A stretch of DNA of 64,000 nucleotides from Phallus indusiatus (lineage: Eukaryota; Basidiomycota; Agaricomycetes; Phallales; Phallaceae): contig JAQFWX010000029.1 of NCBI GenBank assembly GCA_027605045.1, positions 186,001 to 250,000 on the forward strand, written 5' to 3'. The translations under genes and the position numbers were made by a program. Numbering within the stretch: the first letter of the stretch is position 1; every line of letters starts with the position of its first letter. Below the pieces are notes generated by a model, which was given only the letters and a program-made list of their open reading frames with translations, had not been told where the DNA came from and did no database searches. Below, one piece after another: positions 23,501 to 36,035 of the stretch.

Positions 23501-25499
23501 TGAATTCAGATGGAGTAGCTTCAGAAGCTTGAATGCCACCGCTATGAGGTGCTTCGGAGCTTTCAGCGCCTTCGTGATGAATCGTCTCCGGCTCAGCAAA
23601 AGTGACCACGGGTTCATGTGGAGTACCCATGTCGTCCTCATCAACTTTGGATGCAGCAGCGGCAGCAGAAGCTTTAACTTTAGCAACCGCCTCAGCAACT
23701 TGAGACGCGACGTTTTCTTTCGAGAACCCAAAGAGCTCGATCAATTCTTCACGTGAGTTTGTTCGGAATAAGCTGAGTAAAGCTTTCCAGCTTTCGTAAT
23801 CCTCCGAGTTTTCTTTAGCTTGAGCTGTCTTTTCTTGGGCAAATGTATCAAGCTTCTTCTCGTCGATGGCACTCTGGAACTTTTGGGCTCTTTGGATGAT
23901 AGCTTGCTCGGTGACGACGGTATGTATACGGACAGAACTGCTTTGATGTCGTCCCTGGGCACCGGGAAGGTTTCCGACAGTGACGAGTTGACCTCCATAA
24001 CCAAATGACGAAGAGACCGGACGACGGAGCCATTTAGGAGACTGGGCCAACGCGAGACTTGCTTGCGACACCTTTCCAAAGTTGGGGTTATCAAATAAGG
24101 AAGCTCCATCGTCCTGGAATGGTGTAGCAGATGCAGCTTCTTCGTTGAGTGTTTGAATCGAGTGGATACCAATAGTACCATCGAAGAAAGCGGTAGCGAA
24201 CAAATCCGGATTGCGCGGACACCAGTCGATTTGGAAAGCCCAGTTGTTGGATGGAGGAATTTCACCGATGTTGTCTCCGGTTTGAGGATTCCAACAGAGG
24301 ACGCGGTTGTCTTTGCCACACGAGAGGAGTAAATCAGAGTCTTGTTTGCACCATGACAGGGACAGAACGCCTTTCTCATGTCCGGTCAAGATCTAGAGTG
24401 TGTATAAGATATCATCATAGATTTAAACGAAGGGCGGAACGACTAACCTTTTCTGGAGCACGTGAATTTCGGAGATCCCAGCACATGACAATTGGAGAGA
24501 CGTCGTCTTCGGACGAGGTCACAAGTTTGGTGGGCTGGATAACCTATTAGCCAAAGTAATATGTATCTCTGCAAAAAAAAACTCACACTATCGGGATGCC
24601 AGCAAACATCACTCATACCACGTCTATTGCCCATCGCCATGGCGTTGATGTTCATGGCATTCCCTGCGGTAGCCGCACCACCAGAGTAAGCAAGAGCAAG
24701 CATTTCGCGCTTCGCTCGGAGATCCCAAACAACTGTATATCCTGTTGAACTTGAAGTTGCCAAAACATGTGGAACATGATTGTTCCAAGCGTTAGCTGTG
24801 GTTTCGTCGAGTTTGGTGCTTCGTGCACCAGGAGAGTAGGGTTTGCTGGGATCTTTCAAGTCCCAAATGTAGGTCTAGCCAGCGCAATCAGGATACATAT
24901 GAAGATATGATCGAGTACGATAGCCTACCTCTCCATTTGTCCCTCCGGATGCTAAGAGGTTAGTTTGGATTGGATTGAAATCCAAACCGCGGACGGCACC
25001 GGTGTGTGTCGAGTTTTTGAAAATCAAGCATTCCGAGGTACTAGATTGAGAATGAATAGATATTCTCTGGTAAATCAAGCATCTGGATGTCATACGCTGC
25101 TCCTGACAAAATTTTTTCAGCATCCCAGAGCCCTAGCTCTCCGTTTTCCATCCCCGCAGCTAGAATGCCAAACGGTCTTGCGCTGTCGGCGCATCCCCAG
25201 ACTATACGATTGAATCTGAATAAAAGAGAACAATTGTAAGATGCAATGTGGCAATGATATAAACATAGGTTATACCTTGAAGTAGTTGTAATGGATGCTT
25301 TTGGACTGGGTTGACCTGCATCTCCACCAAGAGCGTACTCACGGCTGTCCAAAAAATTGGGACTCCAGATTTCAAGTCGGCTGTCATTGCTGAAAGACTC
25401 GTCTAATGCACCAGCAACTGTTCCGGTAGCAAGTAGAGGAACGTTTCCTGACGGCGACCACGCAAATGTGGATGTCCTGTAGATTTCTTTTAGTTTCAT
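20549..25499 (-). CDS. SEC31: Sec31, COPII outer coat subunit
   Basis: Starts at 25499 with MKLKEIYRTSTFAWSP, the usual Sec31 opening. WD40 repeats fill the first exons (WDAEKILSG, TGAVRGLDFNP, WDLRAKREMLALAYS, MCWDLRNSRAPEKILTGH, DNRVLCWNPQTG). A long exon (24393 to about 21060) continues with an alpha-solenoid region carrying SLCISSDRFADAILLA, then a Gln/Pro/Gly-rich disordered stretch that should bind Sec23. The C-terminus lies in short exons: ATRPIFDFLSAEMTRM, then RRLNTLFDALN, then AIHVELLTQGSVTDD, with the stop at 20549-20551. The size is roughly 1,450 aa. Sec31 with Sec13 forms the outer cage of ER-to-Golgi vesicles. Arginine-rich frames on the other strand at 21.0-21.4 kb are shadows of the Pro codons. 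Exon borders in the WD40 part are provisional. Confidence 0.95.
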
Positions 25500-26005
25500 G
25501 ATTCGTCGTAAGCTTTACGTGGCCGTCGCGCTTGAGCGCCTCCATACCGCGACTAAAGAAAACTCCGCTTCATTTCGCGCAAGGGAGGTAGACTTTCAAG
25601 TTTACAGTGCAAATACACTGCTATGTTATTATTTATTCGTTATTTCAGGGCTATAAAATTTCATTTGGATTGAGAATGTATCAAATAATTCACTCTTCTT
25701 CTTTTGACTTTTGTTGTATCACGAACCTCGGGAGAACCCGAGCTGACAAAGCAACCAGGCTCAAGCTGGCCGATACTATCTACAGTGTACTAGAGGGTTA
25801 GGAGTCAAGCTGTTCTTTTCTCGTTACAGTTCTGGTACTAGTAGCAATAATGAACAGTAAAGTATCTCTCATAAAGCTTTTTTCACGAATTCGCACTCTC
25901 ACGCTGTGTAGTGTTTTCGGTGCGTTTCACTACGAGTTTGAGAAAGAAAAGTGTTTATATATATATCAAATGAGATTCGCTTTATACACATAATTTAGAT
26001 ATCAT
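25500..26005. other. SEC31 upstream region
   Basis: Promoter of SEC31 and 3' flank of the secreted-protein gene. No gene or repeat seen. Confidence 0.4.
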
Positions 26006-26797
26006 TTAAGAGTGGGCGGCACTAGTATCCAATGACAAGTTAATGAAAGACAGCTGGTTTTGAAGAAACAAATACTTACGCAACGAACCATTCGCCGTTG
26101 AGACCAGTGCAAATACCTTCAGAGCTAAGAGGCATGACAGGAGGGAAGCAAGCAGACGCGGCTTGGTTAGCATCGTTTCCCTAGATGAGAAAGTTATAAC
26201 AATCAGACAACAAGAAAGTATCAATGCCCAAAATGTGACCCACAAAGTCCGACCAGTCAAACTCAACTTCACTGGGAATGTTGTTCTGGAAGAAGAAAGT
26301 GCAAGTCTGGAAACTAAGGTTTTGTTGGCCGAAACCTCCGAGGGTGAAGGTAGAATCGATGGCGCCGACACCACCGAGGATTTGGATGGCTTCTCGGATT
26401 TGGTTGCAGTCGTCAGCGACAGGAGGGAGAGGTCCGGCAGCGGTACTGCAAGAGTTCTGGCCTGAACAAAAGGGTATGAGAAAAAAAGGGACACTTCAAA
26501 AATGATGTAGAGTGTCAGTCAACTCACAAATTTGTCCAGACAAGTTGACGATTTTAGACGAGGACGTCTGGCGTTTCGACACTCTGGGGGCGCATGAGAA
26601 AGAGCTGACGGACACAGATCCACCAGAGGTCTTGATGGTTTGAGATTTAACTAGCTTAGCTTCGTCACATCTAGCCTCTAGAGTACCTCTAATGTCAATA
26701 ATAGGCAATAGACGTAGTAGCTTAAACACGAACCGGGGGCAGCGAGACCAGCGACTACACAAGCAGCAAGCACAAAGAACTTGGTGAAGGAAGGCAT
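26006..26797 (-). CDS. Small secreted Cys-containing protein
   Basis: Five exons. Exon 1 (26797-26734) is a signal peptide (MPSFTKFFVLAACVVAGLAAP). The next runs from GTLEARCDEAK to about VNLSGQI and includes a dibasic KR in RVSKRQTSS, a possible Kex2 site. Then comes NSCSTAAGPLPPVADDCNQI, continuing to QTCTFFFQN and FDWSDF. A fourth exon gives NDANQAASACFPPVMPL and GICTGLNGEWFV, and the last exon ends AAHS. The mature part has about seven cysteines. I recall related basidiomycete secreted proteins with the order DDC, CTFFF, ACFPP, C and a short HS tail, of unknown function. A TATA box lies about 75 bp upstream. Confidence 0.72.
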
Positions 26798-26868
26798 CGT
26801 TAATAAACCTGGGCTTTAGGAAGACGAGAGGGAAGGTTTCCTGACCCAATAATCTATTTCTATGGGTG

Positions 26869-26875
26869 TTTTATA
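26869..26875 (-). promoter_or_regulatory. TATA box of the secreted-protein gene
   Basis: TATAAAA on the minus strand, about 72-78 bp before the ATG at 26797, a normal distance for a strong fungal promoter. Confidence 0.6.
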
Positions 26876-29800
26876 CCCGACGTAAAGACAAACCGGGAAA
26901 TGGCCCGGACCACTGGGATTTGACCTGTACAGCGCACCAAGTGGGAAGGCACTTGTTTCAATTGAAACTGTGACAGATTTACTTATGCGGAATCACCGAC
27001 GTAAATGTTGGTTGAAAGCCACGAAAAGAAGCGCAATCAGATGTGCCTTTCCCATAAGTCCATGTTTTACTGTTATGAGTCTAGACAGGACCTCATGTTT
27101 CCATAATACCAGAACTTTTGAGATTACACGTATAGCAATCCAGTAATGTCGTTTCCATTGTTTCTCTTTTAATTGGAGTCCTCTGTTATGATGATGTTGG
27201 CCGCAGCACAGGCTAGTTTGAAAAGACTGAGTAATGGACTCGACGAGAGAGACGGCTTTTTTGAAATCCAGGAACAAGGAAATGATTAGATGAGAGGGCT
27301 GTGTGTACGTTTGCCACAATTGGATGTTCTTTGTAACAAACAGAACTGATGCAGAGCAGCACTAGATGCAAGGGCCAGACAGAGCAAGAGACCGTGAAAT
27401 GGCAGTTGTGTCGGGACGTGATTGTTGATATTTCATCCGAATTCGGCACACAGTTCGCCGAGAACGCCGGCATAGAACTACGTGACTATGCGTGACTCGC
27501 TTAGTCCTTTCAACGCTCTTCCATGCGATATTCGCAAATTTGACGAATGACAGTATGCTTCAAAACAACTGAGCTCATTGGGAGTTTTATTTTATCATCA
27601 TTATTTTGACACCAATTTCACAGCCCTGTGAGAATACTCATACACCAGAAGTTACCGACATCACCTCCATTCAACCAAGTCAAGGCCATAAATCATATTC
27701 GCCCTATTATCAAAATGTACCTTGTGCTTCTGTATCTTTCATCGCAGTGTACCTGTTAGATAAATACGGCCATCAAGTATACTAAAGTGACATATTCACC
27801 GCCGACCACTAATATCGCTCCCATCTTCACTCTCGCCAATGGATATCTCATAGTCTATAAAGTCTATTTCTTTTCTTAATGCATCAAACATTTCAGGCGG
27901 GTCTAAATTAACGCTAACGTGAAATGTTATTTTCATAGCTAAAGCCTTTCATTAAATCACCTACTCCGACTGGTGGAAAAATAATGGCGCATTTCACAAG
28001 GAAGGCTGTTAACGTTTCGCATGCATTCAAGTTACCTTTCAGGAACCGCACTGGCAACCTTTTCCTCCGGTTTTAATGTTTCAGAATTTTCATCATGACA
28101 TGCAACGTCTCTTGAAGGGACACATGTCATACATCGAGTCATATAAACGCTGAAACAACTAGCAACTGGGGTTCTCTCTTCGCCATGACCGCCCACGCTG
28201 AAAGGCTACCACTACTCAAACAAGCACAAAGCTAAACAATTTTCGACTTCATTTTACGCTCAACCTGTGACGCCGAAACGGGTAGGACAGTTAAAGCAAC
28301 TGCTGGACTATACAAAGCGGACACGATCACTTTATTTCACCCGAGACAGGTGACCCCCTTGTCTTGAGGTTTTCTGTCAATAGAAGGCTTCGCGACCTGA
28401 CCAGGCATGGACATTATCCGTGAACCCACGTGCTACGGTATTAATTCTTTAACAGTTGTCAAAAGTCCTAATCACTGTCCAATGCCACTTCTTTTGGACA
28501 TTTATAGGAACCCATCTTGCACTCATGATCGCCCTCGATAGCCTGTCAGGTTTGATGATTGTCGGTCGATGGTGGCATCCACGCCTCTTATTCATATTAG
28601 TTAAAGTTTTTGCAAGGGGTCTGACACAATGCACGTTTTATCGGTGGTCTAGATTTTGCGCGTAAATCATGACTCTACAGGCACTACTGCGACAGTTCGA
28701 CATTTGTACCGAAGTTTCTTTGGACAGTTAGCTAGTTACCATGAATGCAAGCTGGCCCTGGGGCAAGTGAAAGTTGGCATTGCACTTCGTTCCCACAAAG
28801 ATGAGGATTTAGAAGAACTTTATTTTTAAATTCGATGGAAACGCAAACTTGCCCCAAAGTATTTCCCAGATGAGTTTTCGATTTTTCTCTGCCCGAATTT
28901 AAACAAATATTTTATTGGCACGTTGACACTTGCAAGCTTCTATCGAAGAAAGACAGGGAACGTCCCGGAACCCGTTCTTTTGGCGTGTCAAGGCAGGCCA
29001 CTCATAGACAAGATTGTACCTTCAAACTAGTCGTGGCTTCGAAAAAAAGAAAGTTCAACATCGTCTGTGTCCAAATAAATACCCTACGCACCCAACAATT
29101 GTAACATGTCGCGCAGCAGCGTTCACATCCCCTTTATCTGAACAGATTCTCAGAATGTCGCCGACGACCTTTGTGAATCATCCCAAGCTTATCGTGATGG
29201 CCTTTATTCCTTATCACAGTGAGAGTCTGGGGTACGTTTTCTCACATTGTGCTGTTATCGAGGTGTTCCTTTGTGTCGAGTCGTCCTGCTCGGAGACGCC
29301 CAAAGAAGATATGCGTTGTTCTTTTGAACTCGAACAATGAAGAGAAGATAACGGTAGGGAAGTATACATAGTTCCGTTTCGTGACGCCGAAAGTGAGCTG
29401 AATAACAAAATCCGATATCGCGCATCACATGCATCACATTCATTACAACCGGACAAGAGCGCATCCGATAATGATTTCATCGGCACTGAGCTGAGTCAAA
29501 TATACAAGTTGCGTTGAGTTGGTTTTTAATGCATGTGTCCATTGTTGATGTATGTAGTTTTATACATATCTTCAGTTGGCATCCTGGCTTTGATATTCAA
29601 AAAAGCTCTCAGTCAATGAATTAGTATTGTCCAACTTCCCCTTTTGGACGTGTGAGATCGGTCTTTTTGAAATTCCAAATGAACTTATAGATAAGTAATC
29701 AATGTATCTCAATTGAATTACATTTGAACGTTGAGAGGAAAAGCGCCACAATGATAAACTATAAGAATGGACTGGCTTGGTCCTTTTTGAACTATCAGGC

Positions 29801-30386
29801 GCGGCGAAAACTTGGCAACAACAAGATGCTTGAGTTCATTAATAGGAAAGTACGGAAGTCGATAGCGGCGATAGGGGCCAAGCCTTTTCTTCTTTCTTCT
29901 TTCGGGCTATTCTTAGTTTTAAGAATCTTCGTGCGGGTGCATTTCACCGACGCAGTGCCAGAATTATTCAAGCCTTGCGTCAGCTTTTCCGGTTTCGCCA
30001 AGCTTGCTCTTGTTTGCTACAACAAAAAAGGCGATACTCCAGGTCGTGTTGACGAAATCCCTACATAATCTTGATGGGCAATGAGTCCAGCCTGCGGTGT
30101 GATTGCGTCATTTCAATAGGAATGAATGGAGTCGGACAGCCGCCGCGGCATAGCGCGAACAGCGCTCTGGAACGAACCACGTGCCATTCCTTGGCCAGTT
30201 GCGACAAAGCATCTTATATTGATTCATCACAATGTCCCTAGATAATAGTTGGCACAATCATAAGATATTTAACGGACAACTCACGATTCTGCTAAAACGT
30301 TCGTCCATTTCGTCCATCCTGTCCACACTTCTAACAAAAATACACAAAACTCCACCTCTCCAACGCACATTTCACACACTCATTCA
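26876..30386. other. Gene-poor intergenic region, 3.5 kb
   Basis: No convincing gene. A coding-like stretch on the minus strand at about 27800-27920 (DPPEMFDALRKEIDFIDYEI, then an acidic end and stop) may be the last exon of a lost gene, but I cannot connect it to others. A 114-aa frame at 29724-30068 (+) has no domain. No repeats with clear ends. Confidence 0.4.
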
Positions 30387-30827
30387 ATGACCTACCCACA
30401 AATTGCTTCTTCTCAACCTCGGGGGGTTTCTGTTAATGGTTCTTCTCGTCAGAAACTAGAACCGGCTGGGAGTTTCTCACAAGGTGGACGAATGGACTTG
30501 AACTATCAGACGGCTTCCCTAGATGCTAGAAATTCAGATGTCGATTATTATTTCCTCAAAAAATTGACATGGGCATTGGAACAGCTCAGTCTGTCTCGGG
30601 AGGGCAGTGTCACTTACGGTTCTTCGGATTCCGAATCGTCAACGCTTCCCAACTCTCCTGCGGTGCTCAGTAACAATGGCGGTACCGCTAGTAGGCGCAT
30701 CAAGCTACCACTAAGTAAGACCACATTTTTATCATTCTCTGCAGAACTTTTATTGATGTGTATTTTAGTGATGCTTGTAGACAACACAGGCAACCAACCT
30801 CCCGGTTCAGGTAGCAAAGGCCTTTAG
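30387..30827 (+). CDS. Small hypothetical protein
   Basis: An open frame of 146 aa from ATG 30387, Ser/Gly-rich (GRMDLNYQTASL, then YYFLKKLTWALEQLSLSREG, then a Ser/Asp run). A GTAAGA donor at about 30715 and AG sites near 30746-30768 suggest the true 3' end is spliced differently, which would replace the hydrophobic C-terminus. No domain recognised. It lies head-on towards HAP3, which is transcribed the other way. Confidence 0.35.
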   Translation: MTYPQIASSQPRGVSVNGSSRQKLEPAGSFSQGGRMDLNYQTASLDARNSDVDYYFLKKLTWALEQLSLSREGSVTYGSSDSESSTLPNSPAVLSNNGGTASRRIKLPLSKTTFLSFSAELLLMCILVMLVDNTGNQPPGSGSKGL

Positions 30828-31287
30828 GACAATCACCATTCTGCTACTCTAAACTCTAATCTTCCCCATGACCTATCATATCAACACTAATACTTCATCA
30901 TCCCAACCATTTTTACTATAACGAGAACAATGACCTTGAGAAATTATAACAATGTACAAGATTAACATATCATTTGTAACATATTTATTGCCATTGTACG
31001 ACATATTGACGAATCATAACTTATCGGAGATGTCTATCTCACTCTAATTTATTTAAGCTTTTGGGTTTTTTTAGCTCGATTGTTTATCTTTATCTTATAG
31101 GATGCTTTGGATACTTCGAAGCTTTCTCCAAGAACGTAGGTTCACACAAACAGCGCCACGTGGAAAAGCGTTATTTCATTGATATAATGGAATTAAACCA
31201 ATACACAGTCTGTTCCTAAGAACGTCCGGAGAAGAAAATGGAAACACTACATGACACAACAGACGAGATATTTGATACATGAATGAA
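30828..31287. other. Intergenic between the hypothetical gene and HAP3
   Basis: AT-rich 3' flanks of two converging genes. Nothing else seen. Confidence 0.4.
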
Positions 31288-31959
31288 TTATGACGTCGAC
31301 GCTTGATTATCATCGTCTTGAAAACCATCTCCCTCTCCTTCGTCACCATCTCCCTCGCCTTCGCCTTCACCCTCGCCTTCACCTTCACCTTCAGCCCCAT
31401 CTCCTGCTCGTGCTGCAGCAACTTGATACTGATGCTAGATGATGAAAAAAGTTCATCTTTCGAAACCCCCACAGAAACAACGAAATCAACAGAAAAAAAA
31501 GGAAAAGGCCACGCACTCTTCGCAGCTTGGCCAGGTATATTTTCAAAGTTTCGCAATAGTTCTCAAAGCCGAGAAGATTCATCGCCAGAAGGATATCCTC
31601 CCCACCAATTGTCTTCCGCTTTTCTGTCTGACATTTCTCTGCAGCTTCAGAAGTAATGAAGCTGATGAACTCAGAAACGCATTCCTGAACACACTCTTTT
31701 GCATCTTTGGCAATTTTGGCTGTGGGTGGCACGGCGGCTTTCATGATACGAGATACGTTCGCTATCTGCGCCGCCGTCCAATCAGTTTGTAGTACTTCGC
31801 ATATTAATTCGGGTAACTCACTGGAAGAAACCTATCTTGTTCTCGATACTCGCCGACTTCTTGCTCTGTGATGGGAGCCGGGGGTCCTTGCTCGACAGTC
31901 TCGGCAATTATACCTGACCCATCGTCTTGAGGGGCGAGCACTTGGGGATACTCTGCCAT
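31288..31959 (-). CDS. HAP3: CCAAT-binding factor subunit HAP3 / NF-YB
   Basis: Three exons (31959-31822, 31765-31517, 31434-31288) join in frame to 177 aa. The histone-fold core is complete: [17 protein letters not shown] (with FLPIAN at the intron), then the [21 protein letters not shown] helix, [15 protein letters not shown] and [13 protein letters not shown]. These match NF-YB/HAP3, which pairs with NF-YC/HAP5 and NF-YA/HAP2 to bind CCAAT boxes in the nucleus. The last exon encodes [13 protein letters not shown] followed by a run of Gly-Glu/Gly-Asp repeats, a short acidic tail of the sort seen in fungal orthologues. The opposite-strand frames here are repeats of this low-complexity DNA. 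Confidence 0.93.
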
Positions 31960-32327
31960 GGATGTTCAAAAGGATAAAGAATGCTCAGATTATAGTGCGG
32001 AAAAAACGAAAGGAAGCCTAAACAAACCTTGTGGCATGTGAGTATCAACTGATGACTAAGCGAAATAACCACGAACAACGAATCAGGCGCCGCCGATTGA
32101 AACGCGTAGGAAAGGCAAGCGCCCATGTCCCCATGGGATTTTGCCCTCCATGCACTTTCCGGTCTATAAATTTTCTTTTTCAAGCTTTTTCAAAAGTAAA
32201 CAAATAGACTCTGGACTATGAATGAATGTAATATTATAGTATGGGTGTATGTACAAGTTCCTGGGGGCCAGACATGGCATTAAAATGATGATCATTTCTT
32301 TGATATCGTCGTGTGAACCGAGGGAAG
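31960..32327. other. HAP3 upstream region
   Basis: HAP3 promoter and 3' end of the methyltransferase gene. No other gene seen. Confidence 0.4.
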
Positions 32328-35192
32328 TCAAGGCTGTGCTTGAGACGCTTTTCCTCCAGCTCTCGGAGTCCCGCTTGTAGTCGTTATGAAATACTGGTCT
32401 CCGTAGTTCATAAGCAACTCTTCTCCCACCTGAATTAATTTCTTGACTGGCGCCCATAATTTGATTTTTATCGCTCGTGTACAAACTGTAAGGAGGGGAG
32501 GAAGAAACATACCAACAAATACACCTGCGGGAAGGGGTGAAGGAAATATATCAGCTAAAAGTATCCGCTTGTTGTTCAAACACGTTCTTACCTATCCGGT
32601 GATCCCCGTTCACTTCTCGGACTGTACCGTGCAATTTACAATAATGAGTCAAGGAACATTGCAAAGCATGAGTGATAATTTGATCAGACCTTCAGCACGG
32701 CAATTTGCCTGGTTGCCAGATGCATGATTAATGAATCTTGTTTCATTGCCAACCAACGCGGCATCAACAGTGCTTGTTGCATTGAGCGCAAACAAGTAAT
32801 TGCGGCCGAGATAGCGCGATTGCAATCTGTTAAAAGTGGGTAGTAATTAGACCTTTTACAGAGTGTAAAGAATTGCTATACCCTCGAGCTTCTGTCATCT
32901 CTTGACCGATGATTTCTCCAACATATTCTAGACGTTTTTTTGTGAGTTATAAAAAGGTCGAAACAAAAGCGCAGGTGCGCCGCCGAACCTCCAATGAGGT
33001 CGCCTTCTTTAGCCGGCTCGGCTAAAAAGAGACCTAATCCAAATGCGCCCTCCTTAACCTCCACAGCCTGTTGATATCAACGCAAAGTAGGGTTTAAATT
33101 AATGGACAGTCAGACGTTAAAGGCGGAAGTGACAAACCTTCCTTCTTCCGTGCTGTAGGCCGTTATTACGGCATTTCTGAGAATTGACGTCTGTCGTGTG
33201 CACGACGTCGTCAGTTTTTTGTTCCCGAGAGAAAGAGACACACGCAATTCATTTACCACTGTTAACACCAGATTAATCAATGTGCCAATTTAATAAAAAG
33301 AGAAGAGCACCGTTACTTTGCTTCGCATTTTAGGCATAACTCAGGGTCGCACTCTCTGCCTGCCTTGTGACAAGGACATTTCATGGTATGACAGAGCTTT
33401 TTACCATTACACTTGCAGCCCTTTGGTCTTCGTATGCCTAAAATAACCATTACTAAACTTTCAGCCTGAAGCATGAAGAAGCGACGGACAAGTCTTGTCG
33501 CATGAGCAATTACGATGGCAATGCAAACTTTTCCGATAGCAAACACAATCAGTCGCTGCGTTACATCTTCCAGTATGTCGACAAGTTTCGGAGCTTGATG
33601 AAGGTCAAAGCTTAGCCCGAAACCATCAAACCATAATAATGCATCAAAAGCGTACGGAGGAACAGAATCAGGACTGGGAAATTGCCGGAGGACATCGACT
33701 GATATCCCATGTCAGTATTACAATTGTCAAAGAGCCAAATTTACAACAGTAATCATACCAAACTTGGGTTTTTCTTTATCTTCATCAGATGAGGATTCAC
33801 TGTCTCCATTATCTGATTTATCTCCGTCTTTTTCGATATCATCAATTGGTTGTGTGCCAGTTTTAGCGATGAAATTTCGTCTTTGATAGTACACCTTTGG
33901 TTTAAAAATAAGTTCTACCACGCGCCATCAAAAAAGCATGACAAAACAAATACCTCGTTACATGGGCGATCACATACAACAGCCAGATCACAGCTGGGTA
34001 AGCTAGCTGCACCTTCTAGAATATACTTGAGATCATTTATAGCAGCATCATCCCAAATTAGATCCTTGTTCGCAACAAAATCATTATCGAGGCAGGGAAT
34101 TGCAGTGTGATCCACATACTTGAGTAATTTTTCCAACTTTGTAACAAGCATTTCCGCACGGTGGATCTCTTCTCGATGAAAAGTCACCATCATGATCGAT
34201 AGAGTATTTCGGCCTGACACCTCCATCCAATGTTACTAGTTGGGTGGTCGTCAGAGTGATTAGATATTTATTGAGACTAAACGAAACCAACAATGCGTTG
34301 GACAATATGGCTCCAAACAGTTCAAGTTAGGACAGAACACGTAATGTATCCCATTGACGCGTCTCCTCAAGCTTCTGGGAGGCGGTTGATCGGACCGAGG
34401 AAGAGGAGGTAAATTTGATCTTGCACCTGGCCATTCCAGTTGATCCCTACAATCAGATCGTTTCAAATGTATCAATAAATTTAGCCAAATTGAACCGACC
34501 TTTCCTTTAACACTTGAAGAAGTCCAGCTCTATTTTTTTCTTCAATGATGGGCATTGGTAGACAGTCTGTTTCATCAATCTCCTGGAAGGAAAGACCATG
34601 ATCAAAGTGAAGCCGACGAACAACTTCTGCTAATATTATTTCAACTGAAAGTGTGGCATTAGTATCTTTTCTATCAAAACCATATAGGTTGACAAGTTAT
34701 GAACTCACGATCTGGATCCTTCGGATCATCCCACCCGATTTCACCAAAGTGCTCTAGATATTCAGCACCGGGAAAGTCAGGCTTGTCTGAGAATGGCATA
34801 AAGGGTAGTACATCGCAATCGTCGCCATAGTAAAGATTCTTGCGCGAGTAAGTACATGCTTCGTACGGTGGAAAGGGTTCTGTTGTTCGACACTGGTATG
34901 AAGGCGGACATTGTTGGACAATAGATGGCCCTTGCCATCCTTCAGAAAATGTTATGAACTCATAACTCTCTTTGCCAGGTTTTGATCTTGATACATGTAC
35001 CGCCTTTGGTGTTTGACACAAGCTGGTGCTTGACTGTGACTTTTTTGAGGCTGTCGCGGCAGGAGACGTGGGTGCTAGGCTCGCTAAGGCTTGCTTGCAA
35101 TACTCCTCGTCCCAGTTGTAAAATTCGTCCCAAACTTCCCGAAACACTTTTTGGGTGATTTTTTTAGCAGATGCCTTCTGATTTTTTGACAT
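32328..35192 (-). CDS. EZH2: E(z)/EZH2-like histone H3K27 methyltransferase (PRC2 catalytic subunit)
   Basis: Multi-exon gene starting at 35192 (MSKNQKASAKKITQ). The N-terminal half contains an EED/SANT-like charged region and acidic stretches (DSESSSDEDKEKPKFG near 33.8 kb). A cysteine-rich CXC domain spans two exons near 33.6-33.3 kb (CRHTGRCNAATDCVC, then KLCHTMKCPCHKAGRECDP). The SET domain follows: GAFGLGLFLAEPAKEGDLIG, EYVGEIIGQEM, then NETRFINHASGNQANCRAEV, REVNGDHRIG and VGEELLMNYG, with the stop at 32328. This order (CXC directly before a C-terminal SET) defines the E(z) family, the catalytic subunit of PRC2. Most exon borders are provisional, especially in 33.9-34.7 kb. An extra ~9 residues precede VGEELLMNYG unless a further intron exists. 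Confidence 0.87.
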
Positions 35193-36035
35193 TTCAATAG
35201 TCCTTGGGTGTGCACAGAGTTATGGCAAGAGTTCGCATCTTGTCACGGCTGTCACACCGTGTTCATCTGAGGTTTCACTGCAACTTGCATGGTGCTAGAT
35301 GTATTTCTAGAAGAATCTGCCGATGTTAACTCGGACGTTGAGGAGTCTCAAAACTTAATTTTTCACCCGATAATTCCGCCTAAATCGGCCACTAGCCACG
35401 CAACAGTGTTATATAATCATAATTTGAAATTCGAGACAAGTTTGGGCCCTTTGGGCACCTTCGTAATTCAAGTTGGTTTAGACCGTCAAGAATCCTCATG
35501 AGGGAGATTTCCTTTTAAACGCTCATTAGCAAGTAAGTTTATCCAAATCCAATATCTCTACATCCGTAGAGGTTCGCTACTACGTTACCTAAAGGAAAAC
35601 CGCGCCACCAAGGAGACTGCCATCATGTAACGGAAACCCAAACATCTTCATTGCATCCATACAGGTACAGATAAAATACAAAGATTAATGAAAAAGACAT
35701 TGTCATGAAGGAGAGAAATTCGTTAATCATTGATATGTATCTCCAGTTCGCCCAAAATAAAACCAGAAAACATCAGAAAACATTGGCCCTTACCCAAAGG
35801 CAATACGGCCCGAAGGAAGAGATGATGAATTCTGCCATGATCGATCCTTCAAACGGGTGTCGCGCATTTTAGGATCAAACTAGTTCATCAGTTAGGAACT
35901 CACTAGTTTTGACGGATAGATCTGCGTTCATGTCTGGTTCAGTACTTGTTGGCAAACGCAGCTTTCTTTCGACTTACAGAGTTTTTTCGCGATTGCCCCG
36001 TCCCAAAACCTGGCCATGAATCAGATGTCTTTTCA
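35193..36035. other. Upstream region of the E(z) gene
   Basis: Promoter side of the methyltransferase gene and 3' flank of the next minus-strand gene. The 70-aa frame at 35289-35501 (+) has no support. Confidence 0.4.

Noticed and set aside
31300..31450. Lys-rich and Phe/Thr-rich frames near the HAP3 end
   Set aside because: Shadows of the Gly-Glu repeat in the last HAP3 exon.
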